A stretch of DNA of 64,000 bases from UPXZ01 sp964634605 (lineage in GTDB: Bacteria; Bacteroidota; Bacteroidia; Bacteroidales; Paludibacteraceae), in NCBI GenBank assembly GCA_964634605.1, contig CAZWLJ010000003.1, positions 1 through 64,000 of the forward strand. Direction: 5' to 3'. Position numbers and translations under genes: made by a program. Under the pieces are notes generated by a model. That model worked only from the letters and a program-made list of their open reading frames with translations, ran no database searches and was not told the origin of the DNA. Shown one piece after another: positions 18,704-26,822 of this stretch; position 1 is the first letter of the stretch; each line of letters starts with the position of its first letter.

Positions 18704-20701
18704 TTATTTGAACTTATAATTATCAGGTACGTAAATATACACACGAGTTCCGCCCGATCCATCTGCATTGCCCTGTATCCTGAATACCATTTTCTCCTTG
18801 TTCATCGTATTAAGCAGGTCAATGGTCTGATACAGCACTTTAAGCCCCGTTCCGGTTCCTGAGGATGTTCCTGCCTGCCCGGCCTGATAGCCTGCGCCGT
18901 TGTCTTTCACCACAATTGCCGTTCCTTTTCCTTCTCTTAGGGCACCGACCGACAGTATTTTTTCGCCCTTTAAGGGTCTCAGCGCGTGTTTTACGGCATT
19001 TTCCACCGGAATCTGAATAATCATTGGAGGAAGCAGTACTTTACCCGGATCAACATGAGGCTCGACATTCCATTCCAGCCTGAAATTAGGTTGGAGACTT
19101 TCTTGTTCCAGCCGGATATAGGTCTGTACAAATTCAAGCTCCTGACTGAGCGTAACATGCGTACTTTCAGTCATCTCCAAACTTCTCCGCAACATCGTTA
19201 CAAGCCCCGTGAGGTTGGAGCGGCTTTTCACATCGCCTGTGCTTATCTCACGATTAAGCATATTAAACAGAAAATGGGGCGATATACGGTTGCGGATATT
19301 GAGCATCCGAAGCCGTGTCATCTGGTCCTGCATTTTTATCCATTGCTGCTCTTTTTGCTTTTTCAATAAGCGATATTGCATAAACGCCAGCGTCAGGATG
19401 AGCAGACTTATAATTACCCACATCAGATTTCTCAATCGTAATTCCCTGATATCCGATGCCTGTCCAGCAATCTTCATCTCTTTCTTTATCAGCGTAGTAT
19501 CCTGCGAGTAGCGCATATCTATCTCGGCAATTCGCATCTTGGTTCGTTCAGAACGGATGGAATCGTCCAGCGCCACGTTGTTCAGCAGGTAAGTATAAGC
19601 TTCACGAAAATTTCCGGTACGGGCATAATATTCCTGTATATATTTATTCCTTAGGTGGATAAAAGTGGGTTCAATACCTGATTTCAGCTTACCGCCTTGG
19701 TCTTTCAGGTAATTTTGCGCCAGCAGGGGTTTGTCTTCTTTCAAAGCCAAACCTGCTTTTACGGTTTCGACATGATAAAGCAAAGGTAGTTCGTTGATTC
19801 CAGAAAAAAATGCATGGGCTGCGTCCAGGTATTGGTGCGCCGAATCGGTTTGGTTCAGGTGAAAAAATATTTCTCCCATATTGGCATTCACGAGATTGAT
19901 GTTGAAAAGGTAACCACCTGGAATCAGCAATGCTTTTCCCTTTCTGTACCACGGCAGAGCCTGCGCATACTCTTCGGTAAAGAAATAATAATTCCCGCGG
20001 CTGTTACAGAAAAAAAACTGTTCGCTCAGGGAACGCTCATCATAATGCTTTTCAGCTAAACGGAAGTAATGATCAGATAGTTCATAGTCGCGTAACTCCA
20101 TGTAAAGTTGTGCCAGACCCACATAGATAGGAAACCCGAATTGTTCATCCATTCCTAATGAATCGGTTACTGAAAGAGCTTTCCGGAAATAGAGAGCACT
20201 CTTGGCGTAATCTCCACTTTTCGTGTACATGTCGGCAATATTCATGTAGAGATCGGGCATTTTTACCCGCTCTCCTGCAAGTTCGTAACTATTTAATGCC
20301 TTTTTGTAGTAATGGAGTGCAGAATCCTGTTTCCGGATATGAGCGAAACAATTGCCAATGCTGTTGTAAGCCAATGAGCGCAAAAGGTGGGTTGGTTCAG
20401 CGGGTTTTTGCCGGTCGGTAAAGGCGATTACCTGGCCGGCTGTGAGTTGAGCCGAATCAATGTTGCCGCCTACGAAACAGATGGAGCTGAGTGTTTGCAA
20501 AGCCTTATAAAAATCCAGACTGTCCGGTGTCGTTTTCATGGCTTGTCGCAACATACTGCGTGAAAAACCGGGATTGTTATATAACGAGTCCATCGCTTTG
20601 GCTATAACGCTATCCATCTGTGTTTTACGACCAATCTTTTCGCTTTTCTTTCCACAGGCAATAACCGAAATGATTATAAGCAGGTAAATGATTCGCTTCA
20701 T
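18704..20701 (-). CDS. TPR sensor histidine kinase, LytS/His_kinase type
   Basis: A 665-residue membrane sensor. The N-terminus MKRIIYLLIIISVIACG is a lipoprotein-like or export signal (Cys16). About 350 residues of tetratricopeptide repeats follow (for example AYNSIGNCFAHIRKQDSALHYYKKAL), placing them in the periplasm. One membrane helix (LMWVIISLLILTLAFMQY) leads to a coiled segment, then the His_kinase box ISPHFLFNMLNRE and an ATPase domain with PVENAVKHALRP (N box), VKDNGAGY and GTGTGL. This is the usual Bacteroidota partner of LytTR regulators, and the regulator gene follows immediately. The signal sensed by the TPRs is unknown. Confidence 0.92.
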   Translation of the reverse strand: MKRIIYLLIIISVIACGKKSEKIGRKTQMDSVIAKAMDSLYNNPGFSRSMLRQAMKTTPDSLDFYKALQTLSSICFVGGNIDSAQLTAGQVIAFTDRQKPAEPTHLLRSLAYNSIGNCFAHIRKQDSALHYYKKALNSYELAGERVKMPDLYMNIADMYTKSGDYAKSALYFRKALSVTDSLGMDEQFGFPIYVGLAQLYMELRDYELSDHYFRLAEKHYDERSLSEQFFFCNSRGNYYFFTEEYAQALPWYRKGKALLIPGGYLFNINLVNANMGEIFFHLNQTDSAHQYLDAAHAFFSGINELPLLYHVETVKAGLALKEDKPLLAQNYLKDQGGKLKSGIEPTFIHLRNKYIQEYYARTGNFREAYTYLLNNVALDDSIRSERTKMRIAEIDMRYSQDTTLIKKEMKIAGQASDIRELRLRNLMWVIISLLILTLAFMQYRLLKKQKEQQWIKMQDQMTRLRMLNIRNRISPHFLFNMLNREISTGDVKSRSNLTGLVTMLRRSLEMTESTHVTLSQELEFVQTYIRLEQESLQPNFRLEWNVEPHVDPGKVLLPPMIIQIPVENAVKHALRPLKGEKILSVGALREGKGTAIVVKDNGAGYQAGQAGTSSGTGTGLKVLYQTIDLLNTMNKEKMVFRIQGNADGSGGTRVYIYVPDNYKFK

Positions 20702-20762
20702 TCTTATTATTTTGATAACATGTTATTACAACAAGACACATAATTAGAAAAATCTGTAATTG

Positions 20763-20793
20763 CAAAAATACAAAACAAATTAAATAAAGCAAA
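20763..20793 (-). promoter_or_regulatory. Promoter of the sensor kinase/regulator operon
   Basis: On the minus strand TTTG (20793-20790), exactly 19 bases, then TATTTTTG (20770-20763): a perfect Bacteroidota promoter about 60 bases upstream of the kinase start codon. Confidence 0.75.
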
Positions 20794-20983
20794 TTTTTAT
20801 AAATTTTATTGGCAAAATATATTTTTTCAGGTAATAATCAGGCACTTCACTCTGCATAAATAACTGACGGCTGAACTTAATCACAAAGCATATTTTCAAG
20901 ACTTTAACCTGAGAGATACTAGCAGTTAACAGACTGAATGTATTCTGTCCTCAATCGAATCACATATATGACATCCATATACG

Positions 20984-21049
20984 TTACTTATATATTACTT
21001 ATATATTACTTATATATCACTTATTTATCGCTTATATTTTACTTACTTT
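20984..21049. repeat. Six tandem copies of an 11-bp AT-rich unit
   Basis: Unit TTACTTATATA. The first three copies are perfect, and copies four to six carry one to four changes while keeping the CTTA core. The period is close to one helical turn. The array lies between divergent transcription units, about 190 bases beyond the kinase promoter and 315 bases before the ilv promoter. Confidence 0.9.
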
Positions 21050-21078
21050 ATAAAATAAGTAACATATAAGTGTTGCCT
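21039..21078. repeat. Inverted repeat closing the 11-bp array
   Basis: The last unit and the following bases form a 24-bp palindrome with one mismatched pair (TTACTTACTTTA / TAAAATAAGTAA, 21039-21062). The adjoining CATATAAGTG is the reverse complement of another degenerate unit, so the array is followed by about two units in opposite orientation. Confidence 0.75.
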
Positions 21079-21364
21079 ATGCTTTATTATTATTTTATGT
21101 ATATAAAAAATAAGACTATGGTACTTGTATGCAATGGATATACCCGTTCTATACCATTACACCAATGTCCATGGAAAATTTCTATTATATTGTTTTTACA
21201 ATGTATACCGTTTTTTGTTCAGGTATTTACCTGTGTAATCTGATTTGCTATTTTCGCGGTTTAAAAATATCTGATAAAAAAGGATATGCAAACTGTTTTT
21301 TAGCACAAAACCGGCATCTCAACTTACATTTTTACAATTTTTTCGATTTTTTGGTGTTAAACTA

Positions 21365-21395
21365 TTTGATATTTCAAAATCTTGCTTTATCTTTG
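21365..21395 (+). promoter_or_regulatory. Promoter of the ilv leader and operon
   Basis: TTTG (21365-21368), 19 bases, TATCTTTG (21388-21395): both boxes perfect. The expected start near 21402 leaves about 14 nt before the leader-peptide ATG at 21416. Confidence 0.85.
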
Positions 21396-21415
21396 CAAGC
21401 AATTTAGAAAAATAA

Positions 21416-21484
21416 ATGGCAACTCAAAGCGTTAACATACTACTCGTTCTCGTCATTACTCTTTTGGTCAAAAATCAAAGGTGA
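21416..21484 (+). CDS. ilv operon leader peptide (attenuator peptide)
   Basis: A 22-codon reading frame, MATQSVN then ILLVLVITLLV then KNQR, of which 11 codons specify Ile, Leu or Val. It starts about 14 nt after the predicted transcription start of a consensus promoter and ends at a TGA (21482-21484) that overlaps the antiterminator segment. This is the architecture of branched-chain amino-acid leader peptides known from enterobacterial ilv operons: stalling at Ile/Leu/Val codons when charged tRNA is scarce would prevent the downstream terminator from forming. It has no other likely function. The sequence is read directly; the regulatory role is inferred. Confidence 0.85.
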   Translation: MATQSVNILLVLVITLLVKNQR

Positions 21485-21560
21485 GAACGGTTGTATTGTT
21501 TATTTAATGTGTATATAAAAGCATAAAACCTTTCTCAGTAAAAAAGAGAAAGGTTTTTTT
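21445..21560 (+). promoter_or_regulatory. Ribosome-mediated transcription attenuator of the ilv operon
   Basis: Four segments can pair in alternatives. Segment 1 (CGTTCTC, 21445-21451, inside the leader codons) pairs perfectly with segment 2 (GAGAACG, 21483-21489). Segment 2 (21483-21492) also pairs 9 of 10 with segment 3 (21527-21536). Segment 3 pairs with segment 4 (21546-21556) to make the terminator. A ribosome stalled on the Ile/Leu/Val run covers segment 1, freeing 2 to pair with 3 (read-through). A ribosome at the TGA covers 2, so 3-4 forms (termination). Confidence 0.82.
21526..21560 (+). terminator. Attenuator terminator upstream of ilvD
   Basis: Perfect 11-bp stem AAACCTTTCTC / GAGAAAGGTTT with a 9-base A-rich loop, running into a T-tract (21554-21560). 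It lies between the leader peptide and ilvD, 52 bases before the ilvD start codon. Confidence 0.88.
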
Positions 21561-21611
21561 ATAACCCCTCCCCCCTAAAGGGGAATGTAGGAAAAAAGAC
21601 AAACAGACAAT

Positions 21612-23504
21612 ATGGAAACTAACAATAAAAACAAAGCCGTTTCAGCCGGACTTCGCTCTGCTACCTCGACTCAGGGACGTCGGATGGCGGGCGCACGGGC
21701 GCTGTGGAAAGCTGCAGGAATGACTTCCGCACAAATGGGAAAACCGATTATTGCGATTGTTAACTCGTTTACGCAGTTCGTTCCGGGACACACACACCTG
21801 CACGATGTGGGGCAAATGGTGAAAGCCGAAGTAGAAAAATTAGGTTGCTACGCTGCCGAATTTAACACTATCGCAGTGGATGACGGAATTGCTATGGGAC
21901 ACGACGGAATGCTTTACTCGCTTCCTTCCCGTGATTTGATTGCCGACAGCGTGGAATACATGGTCAATGCTCACAAAGCCGACGCAATGGTGTGCATCAG
22001 CAATTGCGACAAGATTACTCCGGGTATGCTCATGGCAGCCATGAGGCTGAATATCCCGACTGTTTTTGTATCAGGCGGACCGATGGAAGCAGGCGAACTG
22101 GACGGACAGCATCTCGACCTGATTGATGCCATGGTACAATCGGCCGATGAAAATATACCCGACCAGCAGGTTCAACGAATAGAAAATGCAGCCTGTCCTA
22201 CCTGTGGCTCATGCTCGGGCATGTTTACAGCCAACTCCATGAACTGCCTGAACGAAGCTATCGGACTGGCACTTCCGGGCAACGGAACCATCGTAGCCAC
22301 GCATGTCAACCGGAAGCAACTTTTTGTGGATGCAGCCCGGTTAATAGTCGAAAACGCGCATAAATACTACCGCGACGGCGATGATAGTGTCCTTCCGCGA
22401 AGCATTGCCACCCGTGACGCATTTATCAATGCCATGACTCTGGATGTAGCCATGGGTGGTTCTACCAATACGGTTTTGCATATTCTGGCTATTGCTCATG
22501 AAGCGGATGTAAACTTCACAATGGACGATATTGATGCCATTTCGCGCAAAACTCCCTGCCTGTGCAAGGTAGCTCCCAACACGCAGAAATACCATATTCA
22601 GGATGTAAACCGTGCAGGTGGAATTCTGGGAATAATGGGAGAACTGGCAATCCAGCCTTCTGACAGCCGGGAAACAGATAATGAAGGCATTTCAATGCTT
22701 AATCTGAAAATTAAAAGAATTGACGGTTTGACACTGGGTGAAGCAATAGAAAAATACTCGATTACCGGGAAAAATATTGATGCGGAAGCTCAGCGAATTT
22801 ATTTAAGTGCACCCGGTGGAAAGTTTAACCTGGTGATGGGTTCGCAAACCTCGGTTTACAAAACACCTGACACCGACCGTACCGGAGGTTGTATCCGCGA
22901 CAGACAACACGCCTATACGAAGGATGGCGGATTGGGCATCCTGAAAGGAAACATAGCACAGGACGGATGCGTGATAAAAACTGCCGGAGTGGATGAAAAT
23001 ATCTGGAAATTCACGGGTCCCGCCAAAGTATTCAACTCTCAGGATAGTGCCTGCGAAGGAATTTTAAGCGGAAAAGTTGTTGCCGGTGATGTGGTGGTTA
23101 TCACCCACGAAGGCCCCAAAGGTGGTCCGGGAATGCAGGAAATGCTCTACCCCACTTCGTACATCAAAGCAAAACATCTGGGCAGGGAATGTGCTCTGAT
23201 AACCGACGGACGCTTTTCGGGAGGAACATCCGGACTCTCCATCGGGCATATTTCTCCCGAGGCAGCAGCCGGAGGTAATATCGGATTGTTGCACGACGGA
23301 GATATCATTGAAATAGATATACCGAACCGAACTATAAACGTGAAATTATCGGACGAAGAACTTAAAAGACGCCGCGACGATGAAATCAGTCGGGGAACTG
23401 ATGCCTTCAAACCATCGAACCGCGACCGTCAGGTTTCTAAAGCACTGAAAGCCTATGCAAGCATGGTGAGTTCGGCTGATAAAGGCGCTGTAAGAATGAT
23501 ATAG
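21612..23504 (+). CDS. ilvD: Dihydroxy-acid dehydratase
   Basis: Dehydrates 2,3-dihydroxy-isovalerate and 2,3-dihydroxy-3-methylvalerate to the keto acids that precede valine/leucine and isoleucine. The 630-residue protein has the iron-sulfur ligand regions CISNCDKITPGM and CPTCGSCSGMFTANSMNC, the GHDGMLYSLPSRDLIADSVEY block, and the C-terminal TDGRFSGGTSGLSIGHISPEA signature. Length fits the family. It is the first structural gene after the attenuator and is followed after 117 bases by ilvB. Regulation by branched-chain amino-acid supply through the upstream leader is inferred. Confidence 0.96.
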   Translation: METNNKNKAVSAGLRSATSTQGRRMAGARALWKAAGMTSAQMGKPIIAIVNSFTQFVPGHTHLHDVGQMVKAEVEKLGCYAAEFNTIAVDDGIAMGHDGMLYSLPSRDLIADSVEYMVNAHKADAMVCISNCDKITPGMLMAAMRLNIPTVFVSGGPMEAGELDGQHLDLIDAMVQSADENIPDQQVQRIENAACPTCGSCSGMFTANSMNCLNEAIGLALPGNGTIVATHVNRKQLFVDAARLIVENAHKYYRDGDDSVLPRSIATRDAFINAMTLDVAMGGSTNTVLHILAIAHEADVNFTMDDIDAISRKTPCLCKVAPNTQKYHIQDVNRAGGILGIMGELAIQPSDSRETDNEGISMLNLKIKRIDGLTLGEAIEKYSITGKNIDAEAQRIYLSAPGGKFNLVMGSQTSVYKTPDTDRTGGCIRDRQHAYTKDGGLGILKGNIAQDGCVIKTAGVDENIWKFTGPAKVFNSQDSACEGILSGKVVAGDVVVITHEGPKGGPGMQEMLYPTSYIKAKHLGRECALITDGRFSGGTSGLSIGHISPEAAAGGNIGLLHDGDIIEIDIPNRTINVKLSDEELKRRRDDEISRGTDAFKPSNRDRQVSKALKAYASMVSSADKGAVRMI

Positions 23505-23621
23505 GAAATCCGGTTGCTATTCATAAAGTTTACAATGCCTGTTCTGTAGCAGAAACTGTCAATTATCAGCTGTGAAACATTGCAACCGAAAAAATGTTAT
23601 AAACCAAGAAGAATTATTGAT

Positions 23622-25310
23622 ATGAACAAAGAAATATCCGGTGCTCATGCATTCATGCGGGCACTTATTGCTGAAGGAGTTGATACTATTTTCGGGTATC
23701 CGGGCGGGGCTATAATGCCTGTATTCGATGCACTCTACGACTATTCCGATAAAGTCAATCATATTCTCACCCGTCATGAACAGGGTGCAACTCATGCTGC
23801 ACAAGGTTACGCGCGGGTTTCGGGCAAAGTGGGTGTCAGCCTTGTTACATCCGGTCCGGCTGCCACCAATGCCATCACAGGCATTGCCGATGCTTTGCTT
23901 GACAGCACTCCGATGGTGGTCATTTCGGGTCAGGTGGGCACTACGCTGCTTGGTACAGATGCTTTTCAGGAAATAGATGTGGTAGGTATTACACTTCCCA
24001 TCACCAAATGGTCTTATCAGATCAGGTACGCAAAAGACATTACCTGGGCTGTAGCCCGCGCTTTCTACATAGCACGCAGCGGACGTCCCGGACCGGTGGT
24101 ACTTGACTTCACCAAAAGTGCGCAAAACGAGAAAATAGAATTTGAATACAAACCGTGTAACTTTATCAGAAGCTACATACCAGTTCCCGATATCCGTATC
24201 GACCAGATAGAAGCAGCTGCAAACCTGATAAACAATGCCGAAAAGCCATATGCACTCGTCGGACAGGGAGTTATTCTGGCAAAAGCCGAAAAAGAACTCA
24301 GGGAATTTCTGGAAAAAGCCGACATTCCGGCTGCTTCCACACTGCTCGGGCTGTCGGCCATGCCAACCAATTTCCGTCTGAACAAAGGATTTCTGGGAAT
24401 GCACGGTAACGTGGGTCCGAATATGAAAACCAACGAATGCGATGTGCTGATTGCCATCGGAATGCGTTTCGACGACCGGGTTACCGGTGATCTGAACACC
24501 TATGCCAAACAGGCAAAAATCATTCATCTTGACATCGATCAGTCTGAAATAGGCAAGAATGTGCCGGTGGATGTACCCGTACTGGGATCGGTAGCCGACA
24601 GCCTGCCTGCCCTGACCAGGAAACTGAAAACCGCAAGCCATACCGAATGGATTGAAAGTTTCACTGAACATGAAAAACACGAGAACGATGCAGTAATACG
24701 TAAAGAACTATATCGTACAGAAGGAGAAATCACCATGGGTGAGGTGATTCACAGGGTAACTGAAGCTACCGGCAACCAGGCTGTTGTGGTAACTGATGTT
24801 GGTCAGAATCAGATGATGGCTGCCCGTTATTTCAAATATTCCAAAACCCGGAGCATGGTTACCTCCGGCGGGCTTGGAACCATGGGATTCGGAATTCCGG
24901 CATCCATCGGTGCTAAAATGGGAGCGCCTGATCGAACCGTATGTATGTTTGCAGGCGATGGCGGTTTCCAGATGACCATCCAGGAACTCGGAACCATCAT
25001 GCAGGAACAAATAGGTGTAAAAATGATTGTGCTCGATAACCGGTTTCTTGGTATGGTAAGACAGTGGCAGGAGCTATTTTTCGACGAGCGTTATTCGTTT
25101 ACCAAAATGCATAATCCCGACTTTGTGGCCATCGCAAAAGCATATCACATTGACAGCAAATTAGTTACCAAACGCGAAGAACTGGACGAAGCAATAGCCG
25201 ACATGCTGAAAGACGACAAGCCCTACCTGATGGTTGTGGAAGTGGAACAGAAAGGAATGGTTTACCCGATGGTTCCGGCCGGAACTTGTGTAACGAATAT
25301 AATCATGTAG
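23622..25310 (+). CDS. ilvB: Acetolactate synthase, large (catalytic) subunit
   Basis: Thiamine-diphosphate and FAD dependent enzyme that condenses pyruvate with pyruvate or 2-ketobutyrate, the first common step of branched-chain amino-acid synthesis. The 562-residue protein has the catalytic Glu53 in TRHEQGATHAAQGYAR, the FAD-region motif DDRVTGDLNTYAK, and a TPP motif beginning GDGGFQMTIQEL followed by LDNRFLGMVRQWQELFF. The ATG at 23622 (MNKEISGAHAF) matches family N-termini; a 14-codon extension to 23580 is not supported. It is followed by its regulatory subunit gene after 71 bases. Confidence 0.96.
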   Translation: MNKEISGAHAFMRALIAEGVDTIFGYPGGAIMPVFDALYDYSDKVNHILTRHEQGATHAAQGYARVSGKVGVSLVTSGPAATNAITGIADALLDSTPMVVISGQVGTTLLGTDAFQEIDVVGITLPITKWSYQIRYAKDITWAVARAFYIARSGRPGPVVLDFTKSAQNEKIEFEYKPCNFIRSYIPVPDIRIDQIEAAANLINNAEKPYALVGQGVILAKAEKELREFLEKADIPAASTLLGLSAMPTNFRLNKGFLGMHGNVGPNMKTNECDVLIAIGMRFDDRVTGDLNTYAKQAKIIHLDIDQSEIGKNVPVDVPVLGSVADSLPALTRKLKTASHTEWIESFTEHEKHENDAVIRKELYRTEGEITMGEVIHRVTEATGNQAVVVTDVGQNQMMAARYFKYSKTRSMVTSGGLGTMGFGIPASIGAKMGAPDRTVCMFAGDGGFQMTIQELGTIMQEQIGVKMIVLDNRFLGMVRQWQELFFDERYSFTKMHNPDFVAIAKAYHIDSKLVTKREELDEAIADMLKDDKPYLMVVEVEQKGMVYPMVPAGTCVTNIIM

Positions 25311-25381
25311 GTCCGAAAAAACTTAGAATCATCAGAAACTCCAGGACATTCAATTCAGATTTATTTAAAAACAAAAAATAA

Positions 25382-26011
25382 ATGGAAACAACGAACAATT
25401 CAATTATTAACGATCAGACTACAAGTTCCGCTACCGGACAGAAACCTGAAGGAGTTAATTTATATACTATCACTGTTTTTTCAGAAAACACTGTTGGCCT
25501 TCTTAATCAGATAACCGTTATTTTCACACGCCGCGGTCTGAATATCGAGACCCTTTCGGTTTCTCCATCGGCTTTACAGGGTATACATAAATTTACCATC
25601 ACGCTCTTTACCACCGAAGACGCCGTGGAAAAAGTTGTGAAACAGATTGACAAGCGGGTGGATATCCTGAAAGCATATTACAACACCGACGAAGACCTTG
25701 TACATCAGGAGCTTGCACTATACAAGCTGGCAACAGACAAAGTGCTGGAACATGGTTCGGTAGAGCATTTCATCAGAAAATACAACATCCGCGTGCTGGA
25801 AATATCCAACGATTGCACAGTATTTCTGAAAGCAGGTCATTATGCTGAAACTCAGGCATTATTCGACGAACTGAGTCAGACAATCGGAGTGCTGCAATTC
25901 ATCCGTTCAGGACGAATCGCCATCACGCGCTCCAAAGTGGAACGACTGAGCGATATGCTCGAAGGAATGCGGAAAATTCAGGAAAAAAAGAATGAAAACA
26001 GGAAAATTTGA
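25382..26011 (+). CDS. ilvN: Acetolactate synthase, small (regulatory) subunit
   Basis: Regulatory partner of IlvB that confers stimulation and end-product (valine) inhibition. The 209-residue protein has a polar N-terminal extension of about 25 residues, an ACT domain (about 27-100; TVFSENTVGLLNQITVIFTRRG with NIETLSV), and a C-terminal ALS_ss_C-type domain. It is longer than the roughly 160-180 residues usual in other phyla, mainly from the N- and C-termini. Its last 20 bases overlap the start of the thioesterase gene, indicating coupled translation. Confidence 0.94.
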   Translation: METTNNSIINDQTTSSATGQKPEGVNLYTITVFSENTVGLLNQITVIFTRRGLNIETLSVSPSALQGIHKFTITLFTTEDAVEKVVKQIDKRVDILKAYYNTDEDLVHQELALYKLATDKVLEHGSVEHFIRKYNIRVLEISNDCTVFLKAGHYAETQALFDELSQTIGVLQFIRSGRIAITRSKVERLSDMLEGMRKIQEKKNENRKI

Positions 26012-26711
26012 GTTTCCGGTAGCTCCTCAGTTCGTTGATTTCCAGTCGAAAGTAAAACTTTCGCATTTGATGGATCTGATATTAACCGCTTCAGGCTACA
26101 ATGCCGATGCTAACGGTTTTGGTTTGCGTAACCTCAACCAGCTGGGTGCTACCTGGGTGCTTTCGCGGTTAGCGCTCGAGATGAATTATTTTCCTGCAGA
26201 ATATGAAAAAATTTCGATTGAAACATGGGTTGAAGAAGTTCATACGCTGAACACTATCCGAAATTACCGTGTTTATAATGAAAAGGGGGAAGTTATTGGC
26301 AATTCCACATCGGTATGGGTAATGATAAATCTCGGGACACGCCGCCCGATGGAGTTAAAGTTGATGACAGGAATAAGCGATTACGCGCTCAACTTAGAAA
26401 GCGGTATCGACCGTCCGCTGAAACTGGAAAACGTCACTGGAGAGCCAATTGACAGTTTTTCAATCAAATACACCGATATTGACATTAACCAGCATGTGAA
26501 CACCGTGCATTATCTGGACTGGATGGTCGATTCTTTTACCCTGGATGAACACCGGGCACATACCATTCACCGGATTGATGTGAATTTCATGAGTGAGGTC
26601 GTATACGGAGATAAAGTCACAGTTTTCAAAGAGGAAACAGCTCCGAATGATTACCGTTTTGAAATAAAAGCAAATGATAAGACAGCATTCAGAGGCAGGA
26701 TTCTGTTCTGA
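25992..26711 (+). CDS. Acyl-ACP thioesterase (FatA/FatB-like) within the ilv operon
   Basis: Releases fatty acids from acyl carrier protein. The 239-residue protein is a double hot-dog acyl-ACP thioesterase. The first half contains GATWVLSRLALEMNYFP and the second half the catalytic N-x-H-x-N motif in DIDINQHVNTVHYLDWM. The ATG at 25992 overlaps ilvN by 20 bases and gives a full N-terminal domain. As I recall, this gene lies between ilvN and ilvC in many Bacteroidota, so the arrangement is lineage-typical. A plausible link is that branched keto acids also prime iso/anteiso fatty-acid synthesis. Substrate chain length is not evident from sequence. Confidence 0.9.
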   Translation: MKTGKFEFPVAPQFVDFQSKVKLSHLMDLILTASGYNADANGFGLRNLNQLGATWVLSRLALEMNYFPAEYEKISIETWVEEVHTLNTIRNYRVYNEKGEVIGNSTSVWVMINLGTRRPMELKLMTGISDYALNLESGIDRPLKLENVTGEPIDSFSIKYTDIDINQHVNTVHYLDWMVDSFTLDEHRAHTIHRIDVNFMSEVVYGDKVTVFKEETAPNDYRFEIKANDKTAFRGRILF

Positions 26712-26822
26712 GGAGAGAGTATTAAGCATATAAAATTAGAATTAACAGCAATATAAACAAATCAAACTTCAAAGGGTAAATACATCATTGTTTTTGCTCT
26801 TTGTTTCTAAAAGTCTAAAAAA

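Larger units (their letters stand above)
20794..21364. other. Intergenic region between the kinase and ilv promoters
   Basis: Apart from the 11-bp array and its palindrome I see no gene. A 92-codon frame at 21129-21407 has a skewed, Phe/Tyr/Leu-rich composition and runs through the ilv promoter, so I do not call it. Confidence 0.5.

Noticed and set aside
21129..21407. 92-codon plus-strand frame before the ilv leader
   Set aside because: Very Phe/Tyr/Leu-rich composition in AT-rich DNA, and it runs through a perfect promoter.
21562..21590. C-run/G-run hairpin (CCCC-TAAA-GGGG) before ilvD as a second regulator
   Set aside because: Only a four-base stem; it resembles a common short dispersed sequence and is not needed for the attenuator.
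23559..24680. 373-codon antisense frame across ilvB
   Set aside because: It mirrors a well-conserved gene on the other strand and shows no family resemblance; a codon-bias shadow.
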